From NCBI RefSeq assembly GCF_017742245.1, contig NZ_JAGHKO010000017.1:62001-126000 (forward strand): a DNA stretch of 64,000 nt, in the 5' to 3' direction. The position numbers and the translations under genes are program-made. Positions 14,925 to 24,498 of the stretch are shown here, piece by piece; within the stretch, counting starts at the first letter, position 1; every line of letters starts with the position of its first letter. This DNA is from Niastella soli (GTDB lineage: Bacteria; Bacteroidota; Bacteroidia; Chitinophagales; Chitinophagaceae). Under the pieces are notes generated by a model, which ran no database searches, was not told the DNA's origin, and saw nothing but the letters and a program-made list of their open reading frames with translations.

Positions 14925-16808
14925 ATGTTCTTTTACTTCAAACGACCATGGCTGTTACAGGTCTTTACCTTACTATGCGCAATCATTATCCCTTTTGCCT
15001 GTAAAAGAGATGTTTTACCCAATGTGGGACCAACATCCGGTACAACGGCCAGGGCTGCCAATGAAACGGTGAATATATGGGTTACAACCAGTGACAAATC
15101 CAAACTGCTACAACAGCAAACAGCCATCAACTTTGCTGCCGATGCAGGCACCAACGCAACTACTATAAATGTTGATGAAACAGTCACCTACCAACCCATC
15201 GATGGTTTTGGCTTCACTCTCACCGGTGGGAGTGCCTCCCTCATTAATGGCTTGGGAGCCAATCAAACAGCATTCCTGAATGAGGTATTCAGTCTCTCAC
15301 AGGTAGGTTCAAGCTTTGTACGGATCACCATGGGCGCCTCGGACCTTAGCTCGTATGATTTTACTTATGATGACGTGCCGGCTGGCCAAACTGACGTAAA
15401 CCTGAACAGTTTCAGCATTGCCCCCGAAATGCAGGACCTGGTGCCTGTTTTGAAAAAGATCGTTGCCATCAATCCCTCCATCAAGATACTGGCCACCCCG
15501 TGGACAGCCCCCGTATGGATGAAGGTGAGCACTACTGGCAACAATGGTTTTACAGGCGGTAAACTGAACACAGCCTATTATGATGCCTATGCAAGGTATT
15601 TTGTAAAATACATTCAGGCCATGCAGGCACAGGGTATCCCTATTTATGCGGTATGTCCGCAAAACGAGCCACTCAATCCGTACAATAACCCATCTATGAC
15701 CATGCAGGCCGGCGAGCAGGCCAACTTTATCAAGAATAACCTGGGCCCCCAGCTGCGTAACAATGGCCTTAACACCCGGATCATCATATATGATCACAAC
15801 TGCGATCAGCCGGGTTATCCTACGGCGGTACTGGGTGATGCCAGCGCTAATCAATATATCGATGGGTCTGCTTTTCACCTATACGGCGGCGATATCAGTG
15901 CACTTACCACTGTGCATAATGCTTACCCTGCCAAGAATATCTATTTTACAGAACAGTATATCGGCGGCCCCGGCAATTTTGGCGGCGATCTTCAATGGCA
16001 TGTGAACAATGTGGTTATTGGCTCTACAAGGAACTGGAGCAGAGTGGCATTGGAATGGAACCTGGCTTCAGATCCCAATTATAATCCGCATACGCCCGGT
16101 GGCTGTTCAAACTGTATGGGCGCCGTTACCATCTCCGGCAATTCCTTTACCCGCAACACCGCCTATTACATTATTGCACATGCATCACAATTCGTAAAAC
16201 CAGGCGCTGTTCGCATTTCATCCAACACTTTTTCGGGTGGTATACAAAACGTAGCCTTCAAAAATCCCGATGGTTCCAAAGTACTTCTTGCACTTAATAC
16301 CTCGGGGTCCAGCCAAACCTTCAAAGTAAAATGGGGTGTTGAATCATTTACCTATACGCTGGCAGCAGGTGCAGTGGCTTCGTTTAAATGGACGGGCACT
16401 CAGGACAACGGCGGCGGCGGTGGTGGTGCACCCATTGGACAAACCATCACCTTGAAAGGGTTTAACGCCCAGTATGTAAGCAGTGAAAATGGTACACAAG
16501 CCATGAACTGCAACCGGCCTACCGCTCAGGGCTGGGAACAGTTCCTGGTAGTGGATGCCGGTGGTGGAAAAATTGCGCTGCAAAGCATGGGCAAATATGT
16601 TTCCAGTGAAAACGGCGCCAACCCTATTACCTGCAACAGAACAACTATCGGCGGCTGGGAACAGTTTACCTGGATCGTGAATGCAGACGGTACTATTTCA
16701 TTGCAAGGTAATAACGGCCGCTATATCAGCAGTGAGAATGGTACCCAGGCCATGACCTGTAATCGCACCTCCATTAGTGGATGGGAAGCTTTTGGTGTAA
16801 ATAAATAA
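14925..16808 (+). CDS. GH30 family glucanase (GH30_3-like, probable beta-1,6-glucanase) lipoprotein with C-terminal beta-trefoil
   Basis: 627 aa with lipobox IPFAC (Cys26) and KRD after it, so probably anchored to the outer membrane surface. The catalytic (beta/alpha)8 and side beta domain spans residues about 75-490; the acid/base is Glu248 in CPQNEP and the nucleophile Glu343 in [26 protein letters not shown] is the usual GH30 opening. Family members cleave beta-1,6-glucan or glucosylceramide; the former is a fungal wall polymer. A Gly6 linker leads to three repeats of about 42 residues (502-627), each with the pattern YVSSENG...CNR...GWEQF: a fascin-like/beta-trefoil carbohydrate-binding module. 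Followed by the GH16 gene after 15 bp, surely one operon. Confidence 0.93.
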   Translation: MFFYFKRPWLLQVFTLLCAIIIPFACKRDVLPNVGPTSGTTARAANETVNIWVTTSDKSKLLQQQTAINFAADAGTNATTINVDETVTYQPIDGFGFTLTGGSASLINGLGANQTAFLNEVFSLSQVGSSFVRITMGASDLSSYDFTYDDVPAGQTDVNLNSFSIAPEMQDLVPVLKKIVAINPSIKILATPWTAPVWMKVSTTGNNGFTGGKLNTAYYDAYARYFVKYIQAMQAQGIPIYAVCPQNEPLNPYNNPSMTMQAGEQANFIKNNLGPQLRNNGLNTRIIIYDHNCDQPGYPTAVLGDASANQYIDGSAFHLYGGDISALTTVHNAYPAKNIYFTEQYIGGPGNFGGDLQWHVNNVVIGSTRNWSRVALEWNLASDPNYNPHTPGGCSNCMGAVTISGNSFTRNTAYYIIAHASQFVKPGAVRISSNTFSGGIQNVAFKNPDGSKVLLALNTSGSSQTFKVKWGVESFTYTLAAGAVASFKWTGTQDNGGGGGGAPIGQTITLKGFNAQYVSSENGTQAMNCNRPTAQGWEQFLVVDAGGGKIALQSMGKYVSSENGANPITCNRTTIGGWEQFTWIVNADGTISLQGNNGRYISSENGTQAMTCNRTSISGWEAFGVNK

Positions 16809-16823
16809 ATTAAACCTGTCAAC

Positions 16824-18041
16824 ATGAGAAAACAATCTTCGCGCATCCTGGTATGCGCTATCGCCTTTATCACATTATCTTTCTGTGTCTTATCCTGCAA
16901 AAAGAATATGAATACCCCCGACTCCCCTGCCCACAGGGAAGGCACTTCAGCCAGGGCGGTAACCTATCAGCTTGTGTGGGCCGACGAGTTCAATGGCACC
17001 AGCGTGAACACAGCCAACTGGAACATAGATAATGGAAACCCCAACGTAAACCACGAGCTGGAATATTATCAGGCGGCCAATGCTACTGTAACCGGGGGTA
17101 ACCTGGTGATCACAGCCCGGCAGCAGAGCATGGGCGGCCAGCCTTATACTTCTGCCAAGCTCAACTCATATGGAAAATTCTCGGTCACCTACGGGCGCAT
17201 TGAAGCCCGCATGAAATTACCCATGGTACAAGGTACATGGCCTGCGTTCTGGATGCTCGGTAACAATATCAACACCGGCGCCGGATGGCCTCAATGTGGT
17301 GAAATAGATATCATGGAGCATGTAAACACCTCCAACAGTACGCTCGGCACTATGCACTGGAACAGCGGTGGTCATGTTCAATACGGAAGCAGCATATCTA
17401 CCACACCCGGAGATTTTCACGTATATGCAGTAGAGTGGGATAATTCCAGCATCCGGTGGTATGTTGACAACACCCTGTATGTGACCGGTAATATTGCCAA
17501 CAACATCAATAACACCGGAGCCTTCCACCTGCCATTCTATATTATTCTTAACCTGGCTATTGGTGGCGATCTGCCCGGTTCTACCGTTAATAATGGTGCC
17601 CTGCCTACCTCCATGTATGTTGACTATGTGCGGGTATACAGTATGAATAATTCATCTGCCCCGCCCATTGGACAAACCATCACGCTCAAAGGTCCCAATA
17701 ATTTGTATGTAAGCAGTGAGAATGGTGCACAGGCTATGACGTGTAACCGCACTACTGCACAAGGCTGGGAACAGTTTCTGGTAGTAGATGCCGGTGGTGG
17801 CAAGGTCGCATTACAGAGCACCGGTAAATACGTATCCAGCGAGAACGGCGTTAACCCTATTACCTGTAACAGAACGAGCATTGGCGGCTGGGAGCAGTTT
17901 AACTGGATCTCCAATTCCGACGGTACTGTTTCTCTCCAGGGTAATAACGGTCTTTTTGTGAGCAGTGAAAATGGTACTCAACCGATGACGTGCAACCGCA
18001 CTACTATCGATGGCTGGGAAAAATTCCGCGTGAACCAATAA
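16824..18041 (+). CDS. GH16 family beta-1,3-glucanase (laminarinase type) lipoprotein with C-terminal beta-trefoil
   Basis: 405 aa; lipobox CVLSC (Cys25) followed by KKN. The GH16 jelly roll covers residues 46-272 with YQLVWADEFNGTSVN, YGRIEARMKLPMVQGTWPAFWML, and the catalytic signature CGEIDIMEH: nucleophile Glu160, Asp162, acid/base Glu165. The extra Met between the acids is typical of laminarinases and lichenases of GH16_3. Residues 281-405 repeat the same three-part beta-trefoil ([10 protein letters not shown], then YVSSENG/GWEQF units) seen on the GH30 and GH18 enzymes. It is co-transcribed with GH30; both would digest fungal or algal beta-glucan at the cell surface. Confidence 0.94.
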   Translation: MRKQSSRILVCAIAFITLSFCVLSCKKNMNTPDSPAHREGTSARAVTYQLVWADEFNGTSVNTANWNIDNGNPNVNHELEYYQAANATVTGGNLVITARQQSMGGQPYTSAKLNSYGKFSVTYGRIEARMKLPMVQGTWPAFWMLGNNINTGAGWPQCGEIDIMEHVNTSNSTLGTMHWNSGGHVQYGSSISTTPGDFHVYAVEWDNSSIRWYVDNTLYVTGNIANNINNTGAFHLPFYIILNLAIGGDLPGSTVNNGALPTSMYVDYVRVYSMNNSSAPPIGQTITLKGPNNLYVSSENGAQAMTCNRTTAQGWEQFLVVDAGGGKVALQSTGKYVSSENGVNPITCNRTSIGGWEQFNWISNSDGTVSLQGNNGLFVSSENGTQPMTCNRTTIDGWEKFRVNQ

Positions 18042-18125
18042 TATTAAAGAAATGACCTGTAAGAGTCTGCTTCAGAATTTTTAAATGGCGTCCCGCCTCA
18101 GCGGGATGCCATTACAGAAAAAAAA

Positions 18126-18187
18126 GACCTGTAAGGTGCATCATTTGAGCTTGCCTTATTAGTGGGTTGTATTGCACCTGACAGGTC
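18126..18187 (+). repeat. 62-bp palindrome-ended repeat, copy 2
   Basis: GACCTGTAAGGT...ACCTGACAGGTC, 62 bp. A half copy of the left end (GACCTGTAAGAGT) lies just upstream at 18054, separated by a hairpin ATGGCGTCCCGC-CTCA-GCGGGATGCCAT (18085-18112). Confidence 0.88.
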
Positions 18188-18208
18188 GAATTGAAAAAAG
18201 TAACGGAT

Positions 18209-18270
18209 GACCTGTAAGGTGCGCCTTTTGAACTTTCATTTGTAGAGGGCGCAGGCACTCCTGACAGGTC
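18209..18270 (+). repeat. 62-bp palindrome-ended repeat, copy 3
   Basis: GACCTGTAAGGT at the left end and CTCCTGACAGGTC at the right end, 62 bp, same orientation as copy 2. Confidence 0.85.
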
Positions 18271-18290
18271 ATGTTTAAGTGAAGCGAATT

Positions 18291-18352
18291 GACCTGTCAG
18301 GTTCAAGGCATCAAGCTGATTGTGCAAGACTCAATGACGAACCTTACAGGTC
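18291..18352 (-). repeat. 62-bp palindrome-ended repeat, copy 4, inverted
   Basis: Starts GACCTGTCAGGT and ends ACCTTACAGGTC, so it is the reverse complement of the other copies. Its inner sequence is closest to the copy at 10191-10252. Confidence 0.88.
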
Positions 18353-18371
18353 AACTTCATTCATAAAAATT

Positions 18372-19313
18372 ATGTTGAAATTAATCACGCTGTTACTATT
18401 ATCCGGTTCGTATGTATCCATGGCCCAGCATCCCAGGTTACAGCTTTCAATAACCAGCGGCTACCGGCAAAACAATTTGCAATGGTCCATTGCTGGCAAT
18501 GCCAATGGTCAGCAGCCGAATGTATTGTCAGCCCTCCAATGGGAACAGGTTGGCGGACCTGTAACCGGTATGCAGGTACAGGTTAAGTTATTTAACCACT
18601 GGAAGCTGGAAGGCGACTATGAGCGCACCTTCTTTTTATCCGGAAAAGCATCCGATACGGATTATGGTGGCAATGACCGGACCAATATAGTGTATGCGGC
18701 ACAGTTCCAGGCAGGCAAAGGCGGGTCTAATTACTGGCAGGTTGGTTTGGCCAACCAAATCCCGGTGACCAGTAAATTCGCCATCACCCCTTCGGCGGGA
18801 TACGGGGTGTTTCATCAAACATTCTATCTAACTGGTAATACAGCTTCTATAAGTGACCTTAACAGCACCTACAAAACAAAATGGACTGGTCCATATGCAC
18901 AGTTATTATGTTCACTGGCATTAACAAAGAAAGTATTTGTGAATGCCGGTCTGCGGTATAGTCAGGTGCAATACAGGGCCAGCGCCAACTGGAACCTGAT
19001 CAGGGAGTTCAGTCATCCTGAAAGCTTTCGCCATACGGCCAACGGCTACGGGATAAACACCCCCATAGCTGTGTTATATCACGTTTCGGCTATACATTCA
19101 ATAGGTCTTACAGGCTGCTATTCCCGCTGGCAAACCGGCCGCGGCATTGACGAATTGTATCTTGTCACTGGCGGATCGGAAAAAACACAACTGAATGAAG
19201 TACGATCAGCGGGCTGGCAGATAATGGTAGCGTGGCGAATGGCTTTTGCCAGGCAGAAGCGATCACCAATAAAAAACGGTACACCTGATCCAACTGATCA
19301 AATGTACCGTTAA
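18372..19313 (+). CDS. Outer membrane beta-barrel protein, about 313 aa
   Basis: From ATG 18372 the protein has a signal peptide (LKLITLLLLSGSYVSMAQ) and then amphipathic beta strands rich in aromatic residues (LQLSITSGYRQNNLQWSI, HWKLEGDYERTFFLSG, KFAITPSAGYGVFHQTFYL, VFVNAGLRYSQVQY, GWQIMVAWRMAF). This is typical of a 10- to 12-strand outer membrane barrel; SGYRQNNLQWSIAG is reminiscent of omptin-like or Protochlamydia-type outer membrane proteins, but no catalytic motif was identified. An upstream ATG (18279) would read through a 62-bp repeat and is unlikely. The last 13 codons overlap a terminator of the opposing SusCD operon. Confidence 0.75.
   Translation: MLKLITLLLLSGSYVSMAQHPRLQLSITSGYRQNNLQWSIAGNANGQQPNVLSALQWEQVGGPVTGMQVQVKLFNHWKLEGDYERTFFLSGKASDTDYGGNDRTNIVYAAQFQAGKGGSNYWQVGLANQIPVTSKFAITPSAGYGVFHQTFYLTGNTASISDLNSTYKTKWTGPYAQLLCSLALTKKVFVNAGLRYSQVQYRASANWNLIREFSHPESFRHTANGYGINTPIAVLYHVSAIHSIGLTGCYSRWQTGRGIDELYLVTGGSEKTQLNEVRSAGWQIMVAWRMAFARQKRSPIKNGTPDPTDQMYR
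19267..19311 (-). terminator. Terminator of the second SusCD operon, embedded in the end of the convergent gene
   Basis: On the minus strand AACGGTACA...TGTACCGTT (nine perfect pairs, 19-base loop) followed by TTTTTATTGG. It lies inside the last codons and stop region of the beta-barrel gene on the plus strand. Confidence 0.7.
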
Positions 19314-19363
19314 GGGGGATGTGACTTCTATCAAGCTCCTACTCCACTTTATTTTTCATAGTG

Positions 19364-20926
19364 TTAATAATTCAAATTCTGACTCAGGTTGGGATTCAGA
19401 TCACGTTGTGTTTGCGGGACCGGCCACCAATAATCACGCGCAGGATTAAATTTACGGGTTTCAATGGCTGCGCCTTTAAAATTATAAATGGTTGCATTCA
19501 ACGCTACTTCCGCGGTTTTCCATCTTCTCAGATCATTATAATACAAAGCCTCACCTGCAAATTCAACCCGGCGTTCCTGTCTGATAATATCACGTAACTG
19601 GTCTTTGGTATAAATGGCAGCAATATCAGGCATACCTGCTCTTTTACGTATTTTATTAATGTTATCATATACAGTGGCGTCAGGACCGGCAAATTCATTT
19701 TGCGCTTCTGCATACATCAGCAGAATATCTGCATAACGTAAAATGATAAAATTGGTTTCTGACTGGCCATCTTTCAAATCAGATGTACCCGCAGCAGGCA
19801 CCCCTTTATCATAAATGCTGTATTTCTTCATGCCATACCCCGTAAGCGCAAAGCGGCTATCCGTTACTTTAACATTCATATAGGTATCACCCGGATAAAC
19901 GATGGTTGCATATAAACGCGGATCGCGGTTATTATAAGGTTTGGTTGGGTCATATCCGGAAGCAGGATCCTTAATAGACAACCCGTTCTTCATTTGATAG
20001 GCATTGACCAGATCGAGCAAGGGAGCATTGGAATTGTATTGCCGGCAAATAAGGTCAAATGAATTGCCCTGGTCGGGGTACATGTATTGTACATCGAATA
20101 ATACTTCCGAATTGTTTTCATCCGCGGGTAAAAACATTAGCCGGTAATCGGTATCTAAGGCATAACCGCTGGCAGTTGCCATATTCATAACGGCCTTTGC
20201 CGCATCGGCGGCTATTTTCCATTTGTTATTATCATTGCCTGTATTGAACAAAGGACTGGCTTCAAAGAGCAATACCCTTGCTTTCAGGCCCAATGCGGCT
20301 CCTTTTGTTGCTCTTCCTTTATCGGCAGTGGCATTTTTGTTGGGTAAAAGCGCAGCGGCGCTGTCAAGGTCTTTTAAGATCTGTTCAACAACCTGTGCAC
20401 GGGGTGTACGGCTTATATCAGACTGGGTAGCAGGATCGGGTGGATCGAGGATCAAAGGCACATCGCCGTAATGCACCTGTAACATGTTATAATATAAAGC
20501 CCTTAAAAAATAAGCTTCGCCTTTCATGCGGTTCTTCAATGTACCCATATCCACCAGTTCTGATTTTACCAGGTAGGTATTACAGCGGCCGATACCACCA
20601 TAACAGCTGGCCCAACGGCTTGAAATGATACCACCGGTAGTGGGCGATTGCTGCCCCTTGGCAATTGAATTAAAACCCAGATCATTACTGTAACAATAGA
20701 CATTGGAGGATGCCCCTTCTTCCCATAAAGGGACTGCCGTGCTGCCATACGTGCCGCCTCCCCTTAATGAAGAGTAACAGGCAGTAAGCCCTGCAGTAAC
20801 AGCTTCAGGAGTAGTCCAGTAATCACTTTCATAATAGCGGTCCGTTGGTTTTGTATCAAGCAGGGATTTGTTACAACCAGCCAGTATATATCCGGTTAAT
20901 GTAAATATTAAAACAAACTTTTTCAT
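19364..20926 (-). CDS. RagB/SusD family nutrient-binding outer membrane lipoprotein
   Basis: 520 aa. Lipobox ILAGC (Cys18), NKSLLDTKPTDRYYESDYW after it. SusD markers: MKGEAYFLRALYYNMLQVHYGDVPL in the TPR half, FIILRYADILLMYAEAQNEF and RQERRVEFAGEALYYNDLRRW in the C-terminal half, PVPQTQRDLNPNLSQN at the end. It follows its SusC gene by 47 bp on the same strand. The nearest enzymes are the GH30/GH16 pair on the opposite strand, so a beta-glucan oligosaccharide is a reasonable substrate guess, not shown by the sequence itself. Confidence 0.95.
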   Translation of the reverse strand: MKKFVLIFTLTGYILAGCNKSLLDTKPTDRYYESDYWTTPEAVTAGLTACYSSLRGGGTYGSTAVPLWEEGASSNVYCYSNDLGFNSIAKGQQSPTTGGIISSRWASCYGGIGRCNTYLVKSELVDMGTLKNRMKGEAYFLRALYYNMLQVHYGDVPLILDPPDPATQSDISRTPRAQVVEQILKDLDSAAALLPNKNATADKGRATKGAALGLKARVLLFEASPLFNTGNDNNKWKIAADAAKAVMNMATASGYALDTDYRLMFLPADENNSEVLFDVQYMYPDQGNSFDLICRQYNSNAPLLDLVNAYQMKNGLSIKDPASGYDPTKPYNNRDPRLYATIVYPGDTYMNVKVTDSRFALTGYGMKKYSIYDKGVPAAGTSDLKDGQSETNFIILRYADILLMYAEAQNEFAGPDATVYDNINKIRKRAGMPDIAAIYTKDQLRDIIRQERRVEFAGEALYYNDLRRWKTAEVALNATIYNFKGAAIETRKFNPARDYWWPVPQTQRDLNPNLSQNLNY

Positions 20927-20973
20927 ATCAGCATTTTTTGAATTCAGGTAAATGAGGTTTAACAGATGGTGAA

Positions 20974-23900
20974 TTAAAAAGTAACATTCACCCCGCCGCT
21001 TAATGTTTTCAGCATTGGATAATGATACAGTGTAGACGCGTTTACAATAGACTCGATATCGAAGTCTTTATACTTTGTAAACGTCAGCCAGTTCTCTGCA
21101 TTCACAAACACATTTACCTTGTTGATCTTTGCTTTTGATAACCATTTGGCAGGCACGGCATAACTGAGTTGGATATTTTTCATCCGCAGGTAAGAACCAT
21201 CCCGTAACCAGAAAGTAGAGTTCTGGAAATTATCCTGGCCGGCAGCGCTTTCAGTAACAATGGGCAGGCGGGCATTAGGGTTATCAGGTGTCCAGGCATC
21301 AGTAGCCCATTCCCAGGTAGCATTGGCGCCATTATTGAACGGAAAGGCAAGGTTGGCGGTAGGATATATTTTTATTCCAGCCACGCCCTGGAAGAATCCA
21401 CTAAGAGAAAATCCTTTATAACCAACATTAAAGCCAAAGCCAAATGTATATTTAGGCATGATGGAGGAATTTTTAACAACAACCCGGTCATCGCCGTTGA
21501 TAATGTTGTTTTTATCCTGGTCTTTATACTTTATATAACCGGCTTTGGTAGCATTGCTTTGAAAGGCACTGGCCGCTACTTCAGCATCGCTTTGGAAAAG
21601 ACCATCTGCTTCCAGCAGATAATAAGCATTCATTTGCTCACCAGCTTTGGTGATGGTTGATAAATTGGTGCCATCATTATATAATACCTGACCACCCAGA
21701 TCAATCACTTTGTTTTTATTATAGGCTAAGTTACCGTTGAATTCATATTCTACCTGGCCTATATGATCGTGGTATCCCAGGGTTACTTCAATACCGCTAT
21801 TGTCCACAGTACCTATGTTCTTCTGTGGGCCATTGAGATCTCCCACCTGATCAGGCAGGATCAGCTGGCGTAAAATTCCATTTGTACGTTTCTTATACCA
21901 GTCGATCGTAAGATTGATCCGGTTATTCCAGAAGGCGAGATCCGTACCGACATCATAGGTGGTAGTAGATTCCCAGCTAATGGTAGAATCAGAGTAACCT
22001 GTAACGGCAGCACCTGCCGACAGCAAATTGTTAAAGCTGTAATCCTGTCCCAGATTAACGGTTGTTTTATAACTATACAACGGAACAGCCTGGTTACCCA
22101 GTTTACCAGCCGACACCCGCAGTTTTAACTGATCGATTAAATTCGATTTAAAGAATGATTCGCGATCTACACGCCAGCCGGCAGAAGCAGCAGGATAAAA
22201 GCCCCAGCGACGGCCTTCGGCAAAACGGGAGGATCCATCATCGCGGAAAGACACTTCAAAAAGATATTTGCCATCATAATCGTAATTGACACGGCCGAAG
22301 TAGGATTCGAGTACATCTTTTGTATCATGTCCTGAAATAGCATTACGGATGGTACCCGGATCAAGCGCAGTCAACCTGCCATCCAGATAACCGGTCATAG
22401 TAGCGGAATAGGTATCGGTGCCAAAGTTGTCGTAACTGGCGCCCACCATGGCAGACAGATTATGCACCTCCTTGAATTTGTGCTGCCAGCCCAATGTATT
22501 GTAAAAATGGATGGCCATGTCGTTATAATCCGTTTTAGCAGAACGCGGTGCGGTAGTGGGGCTATTCCAGTTGGTAGCGGCCAGCGTTTTCGGATTAAAG
22601 GTTTGCATCCGGGGTGTGAACTGATCGAGCAAACCATCGTATTTATCAACTCCAAATTTGATGTTGTATTTAATATCAAAAGGCAGTTTGTATTCGGCAA
22701 AAACGGTTGACAGGAAACGCTGAATTTTTTTATTGCTTAATCCATTGTATGCAAGCATCCGGGGATGTTCCCAGTTATTACGACCGGTGGTACGCAGCCA
22801 CGAGTTGCCGTATCTTCCGTCTGCCAGCTGATCGGTAAGAATGGGCAGCGTGCGGAAAAGATACTGCCAGATGGCATTGTACAACGGCTCAGTATAATTG
22901 CGGTAATAACCATCGAGGGTCAGTCCTACTTTCAATCTGCTGTTTACATTATAAGAGGTGTTTAAACCCAGCGAATATTTATTTTCATGGTTACCGGGCC
23001 CGAACAGGATACCATTCCGGTCTAAATAACCCAGAGAAAGGCGGTATTGTCCTTTATCAGTGCTACCCGAAATATTCAGGTCATGCTTTTGAATTTTACC
23101 ATTGCCCAAAGCAATATCAAACCAGTTATTGGCAGGGTACGTAATGGGATCATTAGCCATGCCGGCTTCATATTCTGCGATGTCGGCATCTGAATAATCA
23201 ACCGTTTGCTTGCCGCCATTTCTTACCGCCTGATTTTTCAATTTCATATATACAATAGGGTCCCAAATGGCATCAGGCAATGTAGTGGCTTTTTGCAGCC
23301 CGTTATAATAGCTGTAATTCACCCGCGATGCGCCTTTACCCGTTTTTGTGGTAACCAGAATAACGCCATTGGCAGCCCTGGAACCATAAATAGCGGCAGA
23401 TGCATCTTTTAACACCGTGATGGTTTCGATGTCGTTGGGGTTCAGCTCATCCATTGAATATTCAATCCCATCCACCAGTACCAGTGGATCATTATCATTG
23501 AGGGTACCCACACCACGGATACGAATTGTTGAACGATCTACCCCGGGCTGGCTGTTACCAAGATTTACAAACAGGCCAGGCATGCCCTTTAATGCATTAC
23601 TAACGTTGGTGATGGGTTGTCCTTCTTTATCGGCCATGCTAAGCGTGGAGATAGAGCCGGTAAGGTTAACCTTTTTTTGAGTGCCATATCCTACCACCAC
23701 AACCGAATTCAGGGCCTTGGCGTCTTCTTCCAGTTTTATGACACCGGCATCACCGCCACTTGCGGTTATTTCCTTATCAACATAACCTATATAAGAAATT
23801 ACCAGTTTACTGCCGGGTTTGGCGGGTATGGTAAATTTTCCATCTGCGTTGGTAGAAGCGCCCTGTGTTGTTCCGGCGATCTGAATAGTGACGCCCGCCA

Positions 23901-24048
23901 TGGGGGTTCCGTCTTTAGCCGATACAATTTTTCCGGAGATGGTTTGTTGCTGCGCCTGTAGGGAGAGCGTTGTTAATAGCAATACGGCAATACAGTGCAA
24001 AGCAGTAGCTAGTCGTCTTCCGACGAGCAATCGTTGACAGTTAGTCAT
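20974..24048 (-). CDS. SusC/RagA TonB-dependent receptor without STN domain
   Basis: 1024 aa. Signal sequence (LHCIAVLLLTTLSLQAQ), CarboxypepD_reg-like domain at about 35-110 (ISGKIVSAKDGTPMAGVTIQ), the marker ALNSVVVVGYGTQKKVNLTG, plug with PLVLVDGIEYSMDELNPNDI and AAIYGSRAANGVILVTTKTG, then a barrel ending GGVNVTF. Unlike the receptor at 5210-8662 it lacks the STN domain, so it should be a pure importer, not a FecR-coupled sensor. A LacI-type palindrome at 24276-24287 in the upstream region may be its control site. The annotated ATG at 24048 is followed by a second M-rich option none; length is normal. Confidence 0.95.
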   Translation of the reverse strand: MTNCQRLLVGRRLATALHCIAVLLLTTLSLQAQQQTISGKIVSAKDGTPMAGVTIQIAGTTQGASTNADGKFTIPAKPGSKLVISYIGYVDKEITASGGDAGVIKLEEDAKALNSVVVVGYGTQKKVNLTGSISTLSMADKEGQPITNVSNALKGMPGLFVNLGNSQPGVDRSTIRIRGVGTLNDNDPLVLVDGIEYSMDELNPNDIETITVLKDASAAIYGSRAANGVILVTTKTGKGASRVNYSYYNGLQKATTLPDAIWDPIVYMKLKNQAVRNGGKQTVDYSDADIAEYEAGMANDPITYPANNWFDIALGNGKIQKHDLNISGSTDKGQYRLSLGYLDRNGILFGPGNHENKYSLGLNTSYNVNSRLKVGLTLDGYYRNYTEPLYNAIWQYLFRTLPILTDQLADGRYGNSWLRTTGRNNWEHPRMLAYNGLSNKKIQRFLSTVFAEYKLPFDIKYNIKFGVDKYDGLLDQFTPRMQTFNPKTLAATNWNSPTTAPRSAKTDYNDMAIHFYNTLGWQHKFKEVHNLSAMVGASYDNFGTDTYSATMTGYLDGRLTALDPGTIRNAISGHDTKDVLESYFGRVNYDYDGKYLFEVSFRDDGSSRFAEGRRWGFYPAASAGWRVDRESFFKSNLIDQLKLRVSAGKLGNQAVPLYSYKTTVNLGQDYSFNNLLSAGAAVTGYSDSTISWESTTTYDVGTDLAFWNNRINLTIDWYKKRTNGILRQLILPDQVGDLNGPQKNIGTVDNSGIEVTLGYHDHIGQVEYEFNGNLAYNKNKVIDLGGQVLYNDGTNLSTITKAGEQMNAYYLLEADGLFQSDAEVAASAFQSNATKAGYIKYKDQDKNNIINGDDRVVVKNSSIMPKYTFGFGFNVGYKGFSLSGFFQGVAGIKIYPTANLAFPFNNGANATWEWATDAWTPDNPNARLPIVTESAAGQDNFQNSTFWLRDGSYLRMKNIQLSYAVPAKWLSKAKINKVNVFVNAENWLTFTKYKDFDIESIVNASTLYHYPMLKTLSGGVNVTF

Positions 24049-24275
24049 TTCATTAGGTTTTTTAAAAATTCGTAAACACAGGAACCAGGACCCCGTTAAT
24101 GAGTTTTTAGGTCAGGGGATTACGATTTCGTACGGTTCAGTTCCATTCGATTACTTAAGCTTTCGTTCAGTTTCATTTCGATTATCAAGCAATAATAATG
24201 AAACATTCTGAAAGACTAAATTAAAATGTTCGAAACAGAAAGAAATATATCTTTTAAAGTGTACATGATATTTTT

Positions 24276-24287
24276 GCAAACGTTTGC
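24276..24287. promoter_or_regulatory. Perfect palindrome GCAAACGTTTGC, LacI/PurR-type operator
   Basis: Twelve-base perfect palindrome with the central ACGT and half site GCAAAC typical of LacI/GalR family operators. It lies in the 450-bp divergent gap, 228 bp from the SusC start and 212 bp from the malate:quinone oxidoreductase start. No LacI-type gene is in the window. Confidence 0.55.
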
Positions 24288-24330
24288 GTAACCGCAAAAA
24301 CAAAAATCGGCTGATTTTGAACCAGCCATT

Positions 24331-24338
24331 TATATTTG
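24331..24338 (+). promoter_or_regulatory. Candidate -7 box TATATTTG
   Basis: Matches TAnnTTTG; the transcript would run toward mqo with a leader of about 150 nt. The nearest TTTG upstream is at non-ideal spacing (11 bp). Confidence 0.3.
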
Positions 24339-24377
24339 CAAAAATTTGATGTGGGGTCGAAAAGAATCCATCGACTC

Positions 24378-24413
24378 AGGTGTAATTCCTTTAACAGGTG
24401 TAATTCCTTTAAA
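24378..24413. repeat. Two perfect tandem copies of an 18-bp unit
   Basis: CAGGTGTAATTCCTTTAA occurs twice head to tail (24378-24395 and 24396-24413), about 85 bp before the mqo start. It could be two binding sites or a recent slippage duplication. The rest of the gap 24049-24498 shows no ORF. Confidence 0.8.
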
Positions 24414-24498
24414 AAGAATATTACCGCCACAACATTGCCACACACAAAACGTTTATAACACCTCGATTGCTTGGCATATTATTTATAATTTATAAGTA

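Noticed and set aside
18279-18371. N-terminal 31-residue extension of the beta-barrel protein
   Set aside because: It reads through a 62-bp repeat and hides the signal peptide; ATG 18372 gives a proper export signal.
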